Shown: positions 19,679-26,008 of the stretch, one piece after another
Position numbering within the stretch: position 1 is the first letter of the stretch
Layout of the letters: each line of letters begins with the position of its first letter
Source of the DNA: DASRUP01 sp036397395
GTDB lineage: Bacteria; Patescibacteriota; Minisyncoccia; Minisyncoccales; UBA10102
DNA: 26,008 nucleotides
Direction: 5' to 3'
Assembly (NCBI GenBank): GCA_036397395.1
Contig: DASWIZ010000005.1
Location: 1-26,008, forward strand
The notes under the pieces: model-generated
The model's database searches: none
What the model was told of the DNA's origin: nothing
Seen by the model: the letters and a program-made list of their open reading frames with translations, nothing else
Made by a program: the position numbers and the translations under genes

Positions 19679-20006
19679 GTTTAATAGTATATTTATTACT
19701 TATATCTTGGGTTGGACTATCTCTTTTACCCAAGTTTATATTAATTTCCTGCTTTTGGCTTTGCTGGATATTGATCAATCGCTCAAGATTATCATTTATC
19801 TTCCCCACTTGTTTCCCTACTTCTACAATACCCAGCAATTTTACAAAGTCAATCTTTCTCATTCCAACAACCGCAAGCACTCCCACTACTCCCGCTACTA
19901 ATATTACCATATACACTTTTTCAGTCTCCTTAAAAAATCCAATAATCAAGAGGGTTAGTAAAACACTTTCAATAACCCATGCTAAAATTTTAGAATTTTT
20001 ATCCAT
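19635..20006 (-). CDS. Hypothetical two-helix membrane protein downstream of the restriction gene
   Basis: 123 residues with two membrane helices (about 8-24 and 31-49), then a basic/amphipathic segment (RKIDFVKLLGIVEVGKQVGKINDNLERLI) and a polar, low-complexity tail. No family recognised. It begins 4 nt after the stop of the restriction endonuclease gene and is probably co-transcribed with it. Its last 44 nt overlap the DUF3467 start. It may be a passenger of the restriction-modification locus. Confidence 0.55.
   Translation of the reverse strand: MDKNSKILAWVIESVLLTLLIIGFFKETEKVYMVILVAGVVGVLAVVGMRKIDFVKLLGIVEVGKQVGKINDNLERLINIQQSQKQEININLGKRDSPTQDISNKYTIKHGQPPTAAAKANSN
19686..19691 (-). promoter_or_regulatory. 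-10 box giving a near-leaderless DUF3467 mRNA
   Basis: TATACT followed by 7 nt and the ATG at 19678, inside the upstream gene. No clear -35. Confidence 0.45.
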
Positions 20007-20010
20007 CGGA

Positions 20011-20730
20011 TCATTTCTTTGTCTTATTTAGAATTACTTTTACCAAATTTTTGGGAGGAACTAGGAATTGGTTAAACTCATTGAGATTTTGGTTCGTGAT
20101 TCCTATCTGAAACTCAATCCCTCCTCGATGTTGGTGGCTTCGGGTCGGGTGATTTTCGATTTCATCATTTGTTAGAACCCAATATAATACTTTATCTATC
20201 CAAACGCCGATAAAAACAAACGCATCTGCCATATCGAGCTTTAACTGCTGAAAATTCATCCAAAATGGCTCTTTAGACTTAAAACTCAACGCTTTTGTTT
20301 CAAGTCCTCCTCGAAGCTTCGTGTTAATGGCACGCGATGCTTTTACTTCGATTTTTATTATTCGTTTTCCGTTTTTAAGATAAAGGTCGTAATCTCCCGA
20401 ATACTTTTTATCGACACCTTTTGATGGTTTTTGGAATCGAGAGTCGAGGTCAACTAAGTGTTGCTGTGCCCATATTTCTCCGAACACACGCGGGGCAACG
20501 CTATACAGATGTAAATATGGATTGGCGTTTACATAGGCATCTCGCAATGCTTCGTATTCTTGGAAAGTAAGTATCTCTTTATCGAGGAGATACATCAGCC
20601 GATATTCATACTCGTTAAACGGGTAAACAGACTTTAATCCAGAAAGGCGCGCCAAAAATATTTTGCGGTCTTTCTCTGACAGGTTTTTAGCCCATTCGTT
20701 GAGCTTTCTATCCAGCTTTCTTTTGTCCAT
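20011..20730 (-). CDS. Type II restriction endonuclease, PD-(D/E)XK fold
   Basis: 239 residues. A helical N-terminal part (1-105) is followed by the nuclease core KYSGDYDLYLKNGKRIIKIEVKASRA (109-134): D113 or D115, then E128-V-K130, i.e. D-x(12-14)-E-x-K typical of PD-(D/E)XK enzymes. A FVFIGVWIDKVLYWVLTNDEI strand-helix unit follows. The subfamily and recognition site cannot be read by eye. The gene starts 5 nt after the methyltransferase stop, which fits a type II restriction-modification pair and supports the functional call more than sequence alone. Confidence 0.8.
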   Translation of the reverse strand: MDKRKLDRKLNEWAKNLSEKDRKIFLARLSGLKSVYPFNEYEYRLMYLLDKEILTFQEYEALRDAYVNANPYLHLYSVAPRVFGEIWAQQHLVDLDSRFQKPSKGVDKKYSGDYDLYLKNGKRIIKIEVKASRAINTKLRGGLETKALSFKSKEPFWMNFQQLKLDMADAFVFIGVWIDKVLYWVLTNDEIENHPTRSHQHRGGIEFQIGITNQNLNEFNQFLVPPKNLVKVILNKTKK

Positions 20731-20735
20731 ACACT

Positions 20736-21719
20736 TTACAAAAAATCAAGCAAAGTCGGTGACCCAAGCAACTTTTCGTCGTTCACTGCCAACTTTCCAC
20801 CTTCTATTATTTTAGTCCGTCCCCACCCCAATTCTCCGGTTCTCCTATAGTGAAGAAGGCGTGCGACCGTAACTTTGCAATATAAAGGGTTTATATCCAT
20901 CGTATAGCATCTTCGTTTGCTTATTTCTGCTTGAAGCAGTGTCGCTCCAGAGTGACTAAAGAAATCGACCACCAAATCGTCTTGGTTGCTACTCGCTTCG
21001 ATTATCCTTTTTGCAGATTTCAGTGGTTTTTGCGCAAAAAACCCCTCCACATTTTCATGCATTAGGTAGAAAACTTGCTGGATATCGTGCCATACGTTCC
21101 CGGCGCGTATTGTTTCCGATTTACTTCGTTCAAAGTTTTCAGTAATATGCCCGCCAACTTTTTTATAATATCCCTTGGTTTTTTTGGGGATATCTGTATA
21201 TTCTGCTTCGACATTAAATACAGGATCTCCCTTCAAGTAGTACAAAAGTTCCTGTCTAATTGCCATCCAATTCTTCTGCGTTCCGTAACCTCTTTGGTTC
21301 CTCATTGTAATAAAGTTGCGCGCTTTTAGGGGTTTTTGGCGCATCATGATTATAAAATCAGGAAGAGGCTGAAAATCTTTTCGAATATCTGAGCCAAGCC
21401 AGACATAAAGGGAAGCGTTTGCAGCCAACGCAGAAATTGTATTGTCAATCCATTTATCAGACCAGGCAATATATTGATCCAAGGGTAAGTTTCCGAACTC
21501 GTCATTTATATCGACATTGTAAGGAGGGTCTTGAATAGCAAGCATCGCTTCTCCATCCTTCATTAATCTTTGGACATCCGCCTGATTTGAAACGTCAAGA
21601 CAACCAACCCTATGTCCACTTATAGGATCTTCCCAAACCATTCCATATTCAAAATCAGGTAAAGCATTCTTTTTTGTTACCGTAGGAATATTTAGTTGTT
21701 GGATCGATCTTGATTCCAT
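20736..21719 (-). CDS. DNA methyltransferase, N6-adenine/N4-cytosine type, of a type II R-M system
   Basis: 327 residues. Motif IV DPPYN is at 64-68 and the motif I-like SAM-binding segment LVVDFFSHSGATLLQAEISKRRCYTMDINPLYC at 249-281. Motif IV before motif I is the beta-class order. The expected FxGSG is here F-S-H-S-G, a variant. DPPY enzymes methylate adenine N6 or cytosine N4, protecting host sites from the partner nuclease downstream. The start at 21719 lies within the end of the DUF6580 gene (28-nt overlap) and has a -10 box exactly 6 nt upstream, so the R-M unit carries its own leaderless promoter. Confidence 0.88.
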   Translation of the reverse strand: MESRSIQQLNIPTVTKKNALPDFEYGMVWEDPISGHRVGCLDVSNQADVQRLMKDGEAMLAIQDPPYNVDINDEFGNLPLDQYIAWSDKWIDNTISALAANASLYVWLGSDIRKDFQPLPDFIIMMRQKPLKARNFITMRNQRGYGTQKNWMAIRQELLYYLKGDPVFNVEAEYTDIPKKTKGYYKKVGGHITENFERSKSETIRAGNVWHDIQQVFYLMHENVEGFFAQKPLKSAKRIIEASSNQDDLVVDFFSHSGATLLQAEISKRRCYTMDINPLYCKVTVARLLHYRRTGELGWGRTKIIEGGKLAVNDEKLLGSPTLLDFL

Positions 21720-22249
21720 ACGTTAATTGTACCAAATTTTGGCACATAAGCACGAACTAGCTCATACGATCCGAAGAAGAGAGCCGTATAAAAAAGGTCG
21801 CCCAGAAGCGTGAATTTCAAGAATGGCAGGGCCATATAGTAAGAAAGCATAAGGCCGTTAAAGGTGGGCGCGTACATACCGGAAAACGCCCATACGGCAA
21901 AGTTGGTGGTAAGATAAAATAGCACAGAACCCAAAAGGGTAGCCAGCGCCACTGTTTGAAGTTTGACTTCAAACATGCGGGCAAGGAAACCGATAAGGGC
22001 TATGGCGAAAAAGCTGGCGTACACCACTGCCATGGTTTTTGGCTCGTAAAAGCCCACAAATACGTCTGACAGAGCCATTGCCACCAAAGGGGTAAATAGG
22101 TACCATTTTGACACTTTCGAGGCGTATACGCCCGCAAAAAGCGCTAAAGCCGCAATAGGCGTAAAATTCGGCGCATGCGGAAGAAGTCGGGCCGCTATGC
22201 TTATTCCGATAATCGTTACTAGAAAAATCAATGCAAACCTATTGTTCAT
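21692..22249 (-). CDS. DUF6580-family integral membrane protein
   Basis: 185 residues with about five membrane helices. The start NRFALIFLVTIIGISIAARLLPHAPNFTPIAALALFAGVY and the ALSDVFVGFY segment are typical of DUF6580 proteins (P-N-F-T-P-I-x-A-x-A-L-F-x-G ... S-D). Some resemble ECF-transporter substrate-binding subunits, so vitamin or small-molecule uptake is conceivable but unproven. It overlaps the upstream small membrane gene by 11 nt and the methyltransferase by 28 nt. Given the downstream cobalamin-dependent enzymes in the same region, a cofactor-uptake role is an interesting guess only. Confidence 0.8.
   Translation of the reverse strand: MNNRFALIFLVTIIGISIAARLLPHAPNFTPIAALALFAGVYASKVSKWYLFTPLVAMALSDVFVGFYEPKTMAVVYASFFAIALIGFLARMFEVKLQTVALATLLGSVLFYLTTNFAVWAFSGMYAPTFNGLMLSYYMALPFLKFTLLGDLFYTALFFGSYELVRAYVPKFGTINVWNQDRSNN
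21726..21731 (-). promoter_or_regulatory. Leaderless extended -10 promoter of the R-M unit
   Basis: Minus strand: TG-G-TACAAT, then exactly 6 nt to the methyltransferase ATG at 21719. It is embedded in the coding end of the DUF6580 gene. No strong -35. Confidence 0.5.
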
Positions 22250-22523
22250 ACCTTTTATGTTTCTTTTTCTTCCAAACGATAAAAATAATTACAATGGCCG
22301 CAATTGGCAATCCAATAATTACGATATAAGGCAAAAAGACTACCGCAAGTGTAATTAAAAAATTGAATGTCCCTCCTGCTTGTGTCGCCTGTTCGGTTTC
22401 ATGAAACTCAACAACCACAGGATCTGTCTCTACCGCTTCTTGTGCCTGTAGTGCCGCTATAGGTGCGGAGATTAATATTGCTAGAAAAACTAGGGAGAAG
22501 GTTACTTTTGAAATTTTAAACAT
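22239..22523 (-). CDS. Small membrane protein with signal peptide
   Basis: 94 residues. A signal peptide (about 1-27, cleavage after ALQA) is followed by an acidic exposed segment (QEAVETDPVVVEFHETEQATQAGG). One long or two short membrane helices (FNFLITLAVVFLPYIVIIGLPIAAIVIIFIVW) and a strongly basic cytoplasmic end (KKKKHKRYEQ) complete it. No family recognised. It overlaps the DUF6580 gene by 11 nt, suggesting coupled translation. No ribosome-binding site was seen. Confidence 0.7.
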   Translation of the reverse strand: MFKISKVTFSLVFLAILISAPIAALQAQEAVETDPVVVEFHETEQATQAGGTFNFLITLAVVFLPYIVIIGLPIAAIVIIFIVWKKKKHKRYEQ

Positions 22524-22563
22524 TGGGATTTGATTAGAAATTAAAAATTAGGAATTTGGAATT

Positions 22564-23106
22564 CTAGCGATAGCTAGGTCGGGATTCTTTGATCTTTGAT
22601 GTAAAAATTTCAAATCGGGCTAAGGCGTACAAATAGCTCGAAAGGCGGTTCATATACGCAAGAATTTCCGGGGGCAGGGGGTGCTTTTTGTGCAGGGTGT
22701 CTATTTTGCGCTCTACCCTGCGGCTTACTGCCCTGGCATAGTCTAGCTGGGCTGCTATAGGATTTTCGCCCGGGATAATAAAACCTCGCCCTGGCTGTAT
22801 TTTTGCCTCAATGGCGTCTATCTCTTGTTCTAACTCCAAAATACGCTTTTTGGCAAGGACTTTCGCTGTATGCTCTGGAAACATTATCCAGGCGACCCTG
22901 GCCTGGATAATAAATAACGCTTCTTGCACATGTTTTAACTTTGCCTGCAACTGTTTATCTTTAAAGCCGCTTCTGGTAACCCCAACTAAACTGTTCAATT
23001 CATCTAAATCACCCAAAGCCTCTAAAATAGGTGAATCTTTGGGAATTTTCTTTTTTCCAACCTGCGAAGTTCCCTTATCGCCCTTGCCGGTGTAAAATAG
23101 TCCCAT
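22564..23106 (-). CDS. Cob(I)yrinic acid a,c-diamide adenosyltransferase, PduO type
   Basis: 180 residues from the ATG at 23106. Family motifs in order: YTGKGDKGTS (ATP-binding loop), LGDLDELNS, VQEALFIIQA, FIIPGENPIAAQLDYARAVSRRVER (the signature with Arg residues contacting ATP) and YMNRLSSYLYALARFE. It transfers the adenosyl group of ATP to cob(I)alamin, making adenosylcobalamin. It follows nrdJ by a few bases, so it would supply that enzyme's cofactor. No corrin biosynthesis gene is visible, so the cobalamin is presumably salvaged. A TTG at 23121 would overlap nrdJ; the ATG is preferred. Confidence 0.94.
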   Translation of the reverse strand: MGLFYTGKGDKGTSQVGKKKIPKDSPILEALGDLDELNSLVGVTRSGFKDKQLQAKLKHVQEALFIIQARVAWIMFPEHTAKVLAKKRILELEQEIDAIEAKIQPGRGFIIPGENPIAAQLDYARAVSRRVERKIDTLHKKHPLPPEILAYMNRLSSYLYALARFEIFTSKIKESRPSYR

Positions 23107-23111
23107 ACCTA

Positions 23112-25538
23112 TCAGCTGCAACGGCTAAATCCACATTCCCTGCAGCTAATGCAGCCCTCTGCCATAGTAAGTTGCGCTCCGCAATCCGGACATCCCGGCA
23201 TAAACCCAAAATCTGCTATAGAAGGCGCGTCTTCTTTCGCGAACGCAAACACTTCCTGGCCTTCGGGGCGCGACAGCAAATCTTCCACATCTCGCACCCC
23301 TGTCACATGCTCTTCCAGCACCCTGCCAATGGCGTCTGGCAAGGAAAGCACAGTACCCTTTTCCGTAAATATGGGCATGGGTCCTCGAATTCCTTTTAAG
23401 TCTGAAATTACTTCGTCAACCCGAATGCCTGCCCGCAAAGCAAGAGAAGAAAGCTTGCAGATTGCTTCTGACTGCTCTTGGAAGAACCCTCCGCTTTTTC
23501 CAATAGTGGCAAACACCTCAAACGGCTTTCCTTCTTCGTCGTCATTAATAGTAATGTACAAATTGCCGTATCCTGTTTTCATGCGATAGGTTTTGCCTGC
23601 CATAACTTCCGGGCGTTTTCTTGGAACCACGCCAGGAAACGCTTGCTTTGCCTGCTGGGCCGTTTTTTGTTGTGTTCCGGGCTTTTCGGTGGTGGAAACA
23701 ATGTGGTCTCCATTTCCCACGTTTAAAATTTGGATCTGCCTTGAGCCGTCTCGGTACACGGTGGCACTCTTGCACCCAAGCTTCCACGCGGAAATAAAGC
23801 TGTCTGCAACCTGCTCTTTGGTCGCGGAATTAGAAAAGTTAATGGTTTTGGAAATAGAGTTGTCCACGTGGCGCTGAAAAGCGGCCTGCATTTCCATATG
23901 CGATTGCCCTGAAATGTCCATTGCCACCACAAACGTATCCCGAATTTCCTGCGGAAGCCAGCTTATGCTTTGAATGCTGCCTTTTTGCATTACTCCGTCC
24001 ATAATTTCCTTTTGCTGGTCCCCTGCAAGCTGCAGGGCGTCAAGCGCCTCCTGGAAATACTTGTTAAAATACCGGTATTGCTGGCCGTCTTTATCTTGTT
24101 TTACATACGCTAACGCGAAGTTTGGCTCAACGCCCGAAGAACAATCCATCATCATAGAAATGGATCCGGTAGGAGCTACCGTGGTTAAGGCCGCATTCCT
24201 CATCTTCTTGCCTATACCGTATTCTTGAGCCGCAGAATGGGGAGCGTCTTTCTTGGCAAAGATGCTTTTTTCATAATTGGGAAATATACCTTTTTCTTCT
24301 GCTAATTCCTGCGACATTTTGTACGCCTCTTCGTTGACGAAACCCATTACTTTCTCTGCTGTCGCAAGCCCCTCTGCAGAATCATATCGAATACCCAGCT
24401 GGTAGAGCATATCGCCAAACCCCATAATACCCAGGCCGATTCTTCGGTTCTTTTGCGCGAGTTCGGTTACTTGAGGCACTGGAAAGTCAAATAGATCAAT
24501 GACGTTATCCATAAGGCGCGCCGCAGTTCTCGTTACAAATCGAAGTCGTTCCCATGCAACGTTTTTATTCTCCACAAATGTGGCAAGATTAATGGAACCG
24601 AGATTGCAATTGTCGTATGGGTGCAATTGTTGTTCGCCGCACGGGTTAGAAGCAGCTAATGGTCCGAGTTCGGGCAGCGGATTGCTTCGATTTACCGTAT
24701 CAATGAAGGCAATGCCGGGCTCCCCGTTTTCCCAGGCATGCTCTACGAGCGTGTCAAACAGCTCTTGTACGGTAATATCTATCTCTTGGGACTCATATAC
24801 GGCGCCGTTCGGATGGCGCAGCACGCGATGCGGCTTCATTTTTTTGCCTTTAAATTGCGCAAGCCATAGGGAATTCGGATTTTCCTCGAGTTGTCGCATA
24901 AACTCGTCGGTTACGGTAACGGAAATGTTAAAATTGCGAATATCCCCTTCTATTTTTTTACATTCAATAAAATCGAGCACGTCGGGGTGGTCCACCCGCA
25001 TCATGGCCATATTCGCCCCATGCCTGCCCTGCTGTTTTATGGTGCTAAACGCTTTGTCGTACACAGACAAAAACGTTACGGGCCCCGAAGCCTTCCCGCG
25101 CGACTTTTTCGTGGTCGAGTTTGCCGGCCGCATTTCAGATAAATCAAACCCAAGCCCGCACCCTGCCTGTTGAAGAAGCGCCGCCTCTTTGAGCGTTTGG
25201 AAAATGCTTTCCATAGAATCTTCTATGCGAAGCACAATACAGTTTGCGATAAGCGGAGTTTCTCCGCCAGCGTTGGTTAAAGTACGGCCAGCGGGCGTAT
25301 ACTCTTTTAAAGCCATAATGGAAAAGAAGTCCTTTGCTACGCGGTCTACGCCGGCCTGGTCTTTTCCATAATTTTTTTCTACCTCGGCCAAAGCGTTCGC
25401 AACGCGTTCAAACATGTCGGCGGGAGTTTCCTGTCCGCCTTCGTCATACGGCATTAAGTACCTTTTTTGCATCATCTTTAGGGCGTTTTCTGAAAAGGAG
25501 CGGTTTGTTTGGTCTTTTTGTTCTTGAGAAACTCGCAT
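23112..25538 (-). CDS. nrdJ: Vitamin B12-dependent (class II) ribonucleoside-diphosphate reductase
   Basis: 808 residues. The active site N298-P-C300-G-E302 carries the thiyl-radical Cys300 with Asn and Glu; Cys100 (LIANCIVL) and Cys311 (DNCNLGSINL) form the redox pair. GAQLT is flanked by a C-terminal zinc-ribbon-like end (CPDCG...CISCRECGFSRCS) that holds the reducing cysteines. A TSCPD-type domain (about 640-750, VMAGKTYRMKTGYGNLYITIN...) precedes it. It reduces ribonucleotides to deoxyribonucleotides using adenosylcobalamin. No intein or truncation is seen. The gene lies between nrdR and the adenosyltransferase and belongs to that operon. Confidence 0.97.
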   Translation of the reverse strand: MRVSQEQKDQTNRSFSENALKMMQKRYLMPYDEGGQETPADMFERVANALAEVEKNYGKDQAGVDRVAKDFFSIMALKEYTPAGRTLTNAGGETPLIANCIVLRIEDSMESIFQTLKEAALLQQAGCGLGFDLSEMRPANSTTKKSRGKASGPVTFLSVYDKAFSTIKQQGRHGANMAMMRVDHPDVLDFIECKKIEGDIRNFNISVTVTDEFMRQLEENPNSLWLAQFKGKKMKPHRVLRHPNGAVYESQEIDITVQELFDTLVEHAWENGEPGIAFIDTVNRSNPLPELGPLAASNPCGEQQLHPYDNCNLGSINLATFVENKNVAWERLRFVTRTAARLMDNVIDLFDFPVPQVTELAQKNRRIGLGIMGFGDMLYQLGIRYDSAEGLATAEKVMGFVNEEAYKMSQELAEEKGIFPNYEKSIFAKKDAPHSAAQEYGIGKKMRNAALTTVAPTGSISMMMDCSSGVEPNFALAYVKQDKDGQQYRYFNKYFQEALDALQLAGDQQKEIMDGVMQKGSIQSISWLPQEIRDTFVVAMDISGQSHMEMQAAFQRHVDNSISKTINFSNSATKEQVADSFISAWKLGCKSATVYRDGSRQIQILNVGNGDHIVSTTEKPGTQQKTAQQAKQAFPGVVPRKRPEVMAGKTYRMKTGYGNLYITINDDEEGKPFEVFATIGKSGGFFQEQSEAICKLSSLALRAGIRVDEVISDLKGIRGPMPIFTEKGTVLSLPDAIGRVLEEHVTGVRDVEDLLSRPEGQEVFAFAKEDAPSIADFGFMPGCPDCGAQLTMAEGCISCRECGFSRCS

Positions 25539-25561
25539 AAGGGAAGAGGTAAAAAGTTTTA

Positions 25562-26008
25562 TTATGACTTTTTTTGAAGCTTTTGAATTTCCTTTTCAAA
25601 AGCTTTGGGGGTTTTAAAATTGCGGTACACGGAAGCAAACCGCAAATACGCGACTTTATCGAACTGCTGCAAGTGAGACAATACTGTTTGGCCAATCCGG
25701 GCCGATTCTACCGACTCTTTCTCAAGGTCAAAAATATCGCTTTCAATGCTAGAAACCAGTTTTTGGAGCTGTTCTTCGGTACACGGGCGCTTTTCCAAGG
25801 CTTTGCGAATGCCAGATTCTAACTTATGGCGAGAAAATCCCTCTTTTTGCCCGTTGCGCTTGATAACTTCAATGCCCAAAAGCTCCAAACGTTCGTATGT
25901 GGTAAACCTGCGACCACATAAAGTACACCATCGGCGTCTTTTTACCGCCCTGCCGTGCTCGGCATTTCTTGAGTTTGTAACCTTCGTATCCGCTTGGCAA
26001 ATAGGGCA
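25562..26008 (-). CDS. nrdR: Transcriptional repressor NrdR, N-terminus missing at window edge
   Basis: 148 codons run from the right edge to the stop at 25562. The translation starts at CPICQADTKVTNSRNAEHGRAVKRRRWCTLCGRRFTTYERLELLGIEVIKRNGQKEGF. This is the zinc ribbon (CPIC...CTLC) and the start of the ATP-cone domain that senses ATP/dATP. Comparison with other NrdR proteins suggests only about two residues (Met plus one) are missing. NrdR binds paired boxes before reductase genes and represses them when dATP is high. It is 23 nt upstream of nrdJ on the same strand. Its own promoter is outside the window. Confidence 0.95.
   Translation of the reverse strand, partial: CPICQADTKVTNSRNAEHGRAVKRRRWCTLCGRRFTTYERLELLGIEVIKRNGQKEGFSRHKLESGIRKALEKRPCTEEQLQKLVSSIESDIFDLEKESVESARIGQTVLSHLQQFDKVAYLRFASVYRNFKTPKAFEKEIQKLQKKS

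Noticed and set aside
1..26008. UGA recoding as glycine (as in Gracilibacteria/SR1)
   Set aside because: Genes end at TGA where expected (PKD-pilin, nrdJ) and no conserved protein needs TGA read through.
1..26008. CRISPR array
   Set aside because: No regularly spaced direct repeats were seen; palindromes at 1471-1515 and 19214-19268 are single.

Overview
The window looks like a chromosome segment of a Candidate Phyla Radiation (Patescibacteria) bacterium, most likely Parcubacteria-like. The reasons are a paralogous array of short type IV secretion pilin-like membrane proteins, a large PKD-repeat protein ending in the same pilin domain, a B12-dependent ribonucleotide reductase next to a cobalamin adenosyltransferase, several small toxin-antitoxin pairs, and very tight gene packing. 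TGA is used as an ordinary stop, so this is not a UGA-recoded lineage. Taxonomy is inferred from gene content only.

Layout. 1-4255 (minus strand): a PAP2/Aur1-like membrane protein running off the left edge, four small pilin-like proteins, and a 668-residue PKD-repeat protein with a C-terminal pilin-like domain. 4329-5047: a PIN toxin and small antitoxin, plus a 40-codon ORF whose promoter and start resemble those of the PKD gene. 5100-6840: a hypothetical gene, a coiled-coil gene, a broken DUF3800 gene and two candidate small RNAs with their own promoters and terminators. 6837-7710: an AbiEii-like nucleotidyltransferase toxin pair. 7723-11099: gyrA, a small membrane protein and a metallo-beta-lactamase-fold protein in one overlapping operon, divergent from rpsA. 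12211-14841: a lamin-tail-domain surface protein, divergent from ftsH. 14919-19342 (plus strand): seven tRNA-like loci mixed with two paralogous HTH proteins carrying a LAGLIDADG-like segment, a HEPN-like protein, rluA-type and rplS genes, and a tRNA-Phe interrupted by a group I intron. 19379-21719: a DUF3467 protein, a small membrane protein and a two-gene type II restriction-modification system. 21692-26008: a DUF6580 membrane protein, a small membrane protein, and the nrdR-nrdJ-cobalamin adenosyltransferase operon.

Two features recur. First, many genes have a sigma70-type -10 box 6 to 8 nt upstream of the ATG, which puts the predicted transcription start on or within two bases of the start codon (leaderless mRNA); Shine-Dalgarno sequences are rare. 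Second, the tRNA region looks like a site of repeated insertion: HTH/LAGLIDADG-like genes abut tRNA genes, a tRNA carries a group I intron, and a degenerate tRNA-Val and an XRE-regulator remnant lie nearby.

Metabolically, the right end supplies deoxynucleotides. NrdJ needs adenosylcobalamin, the PduO-type transferase makes it from salvaged cobalamin, and NrdR probably represses the set.
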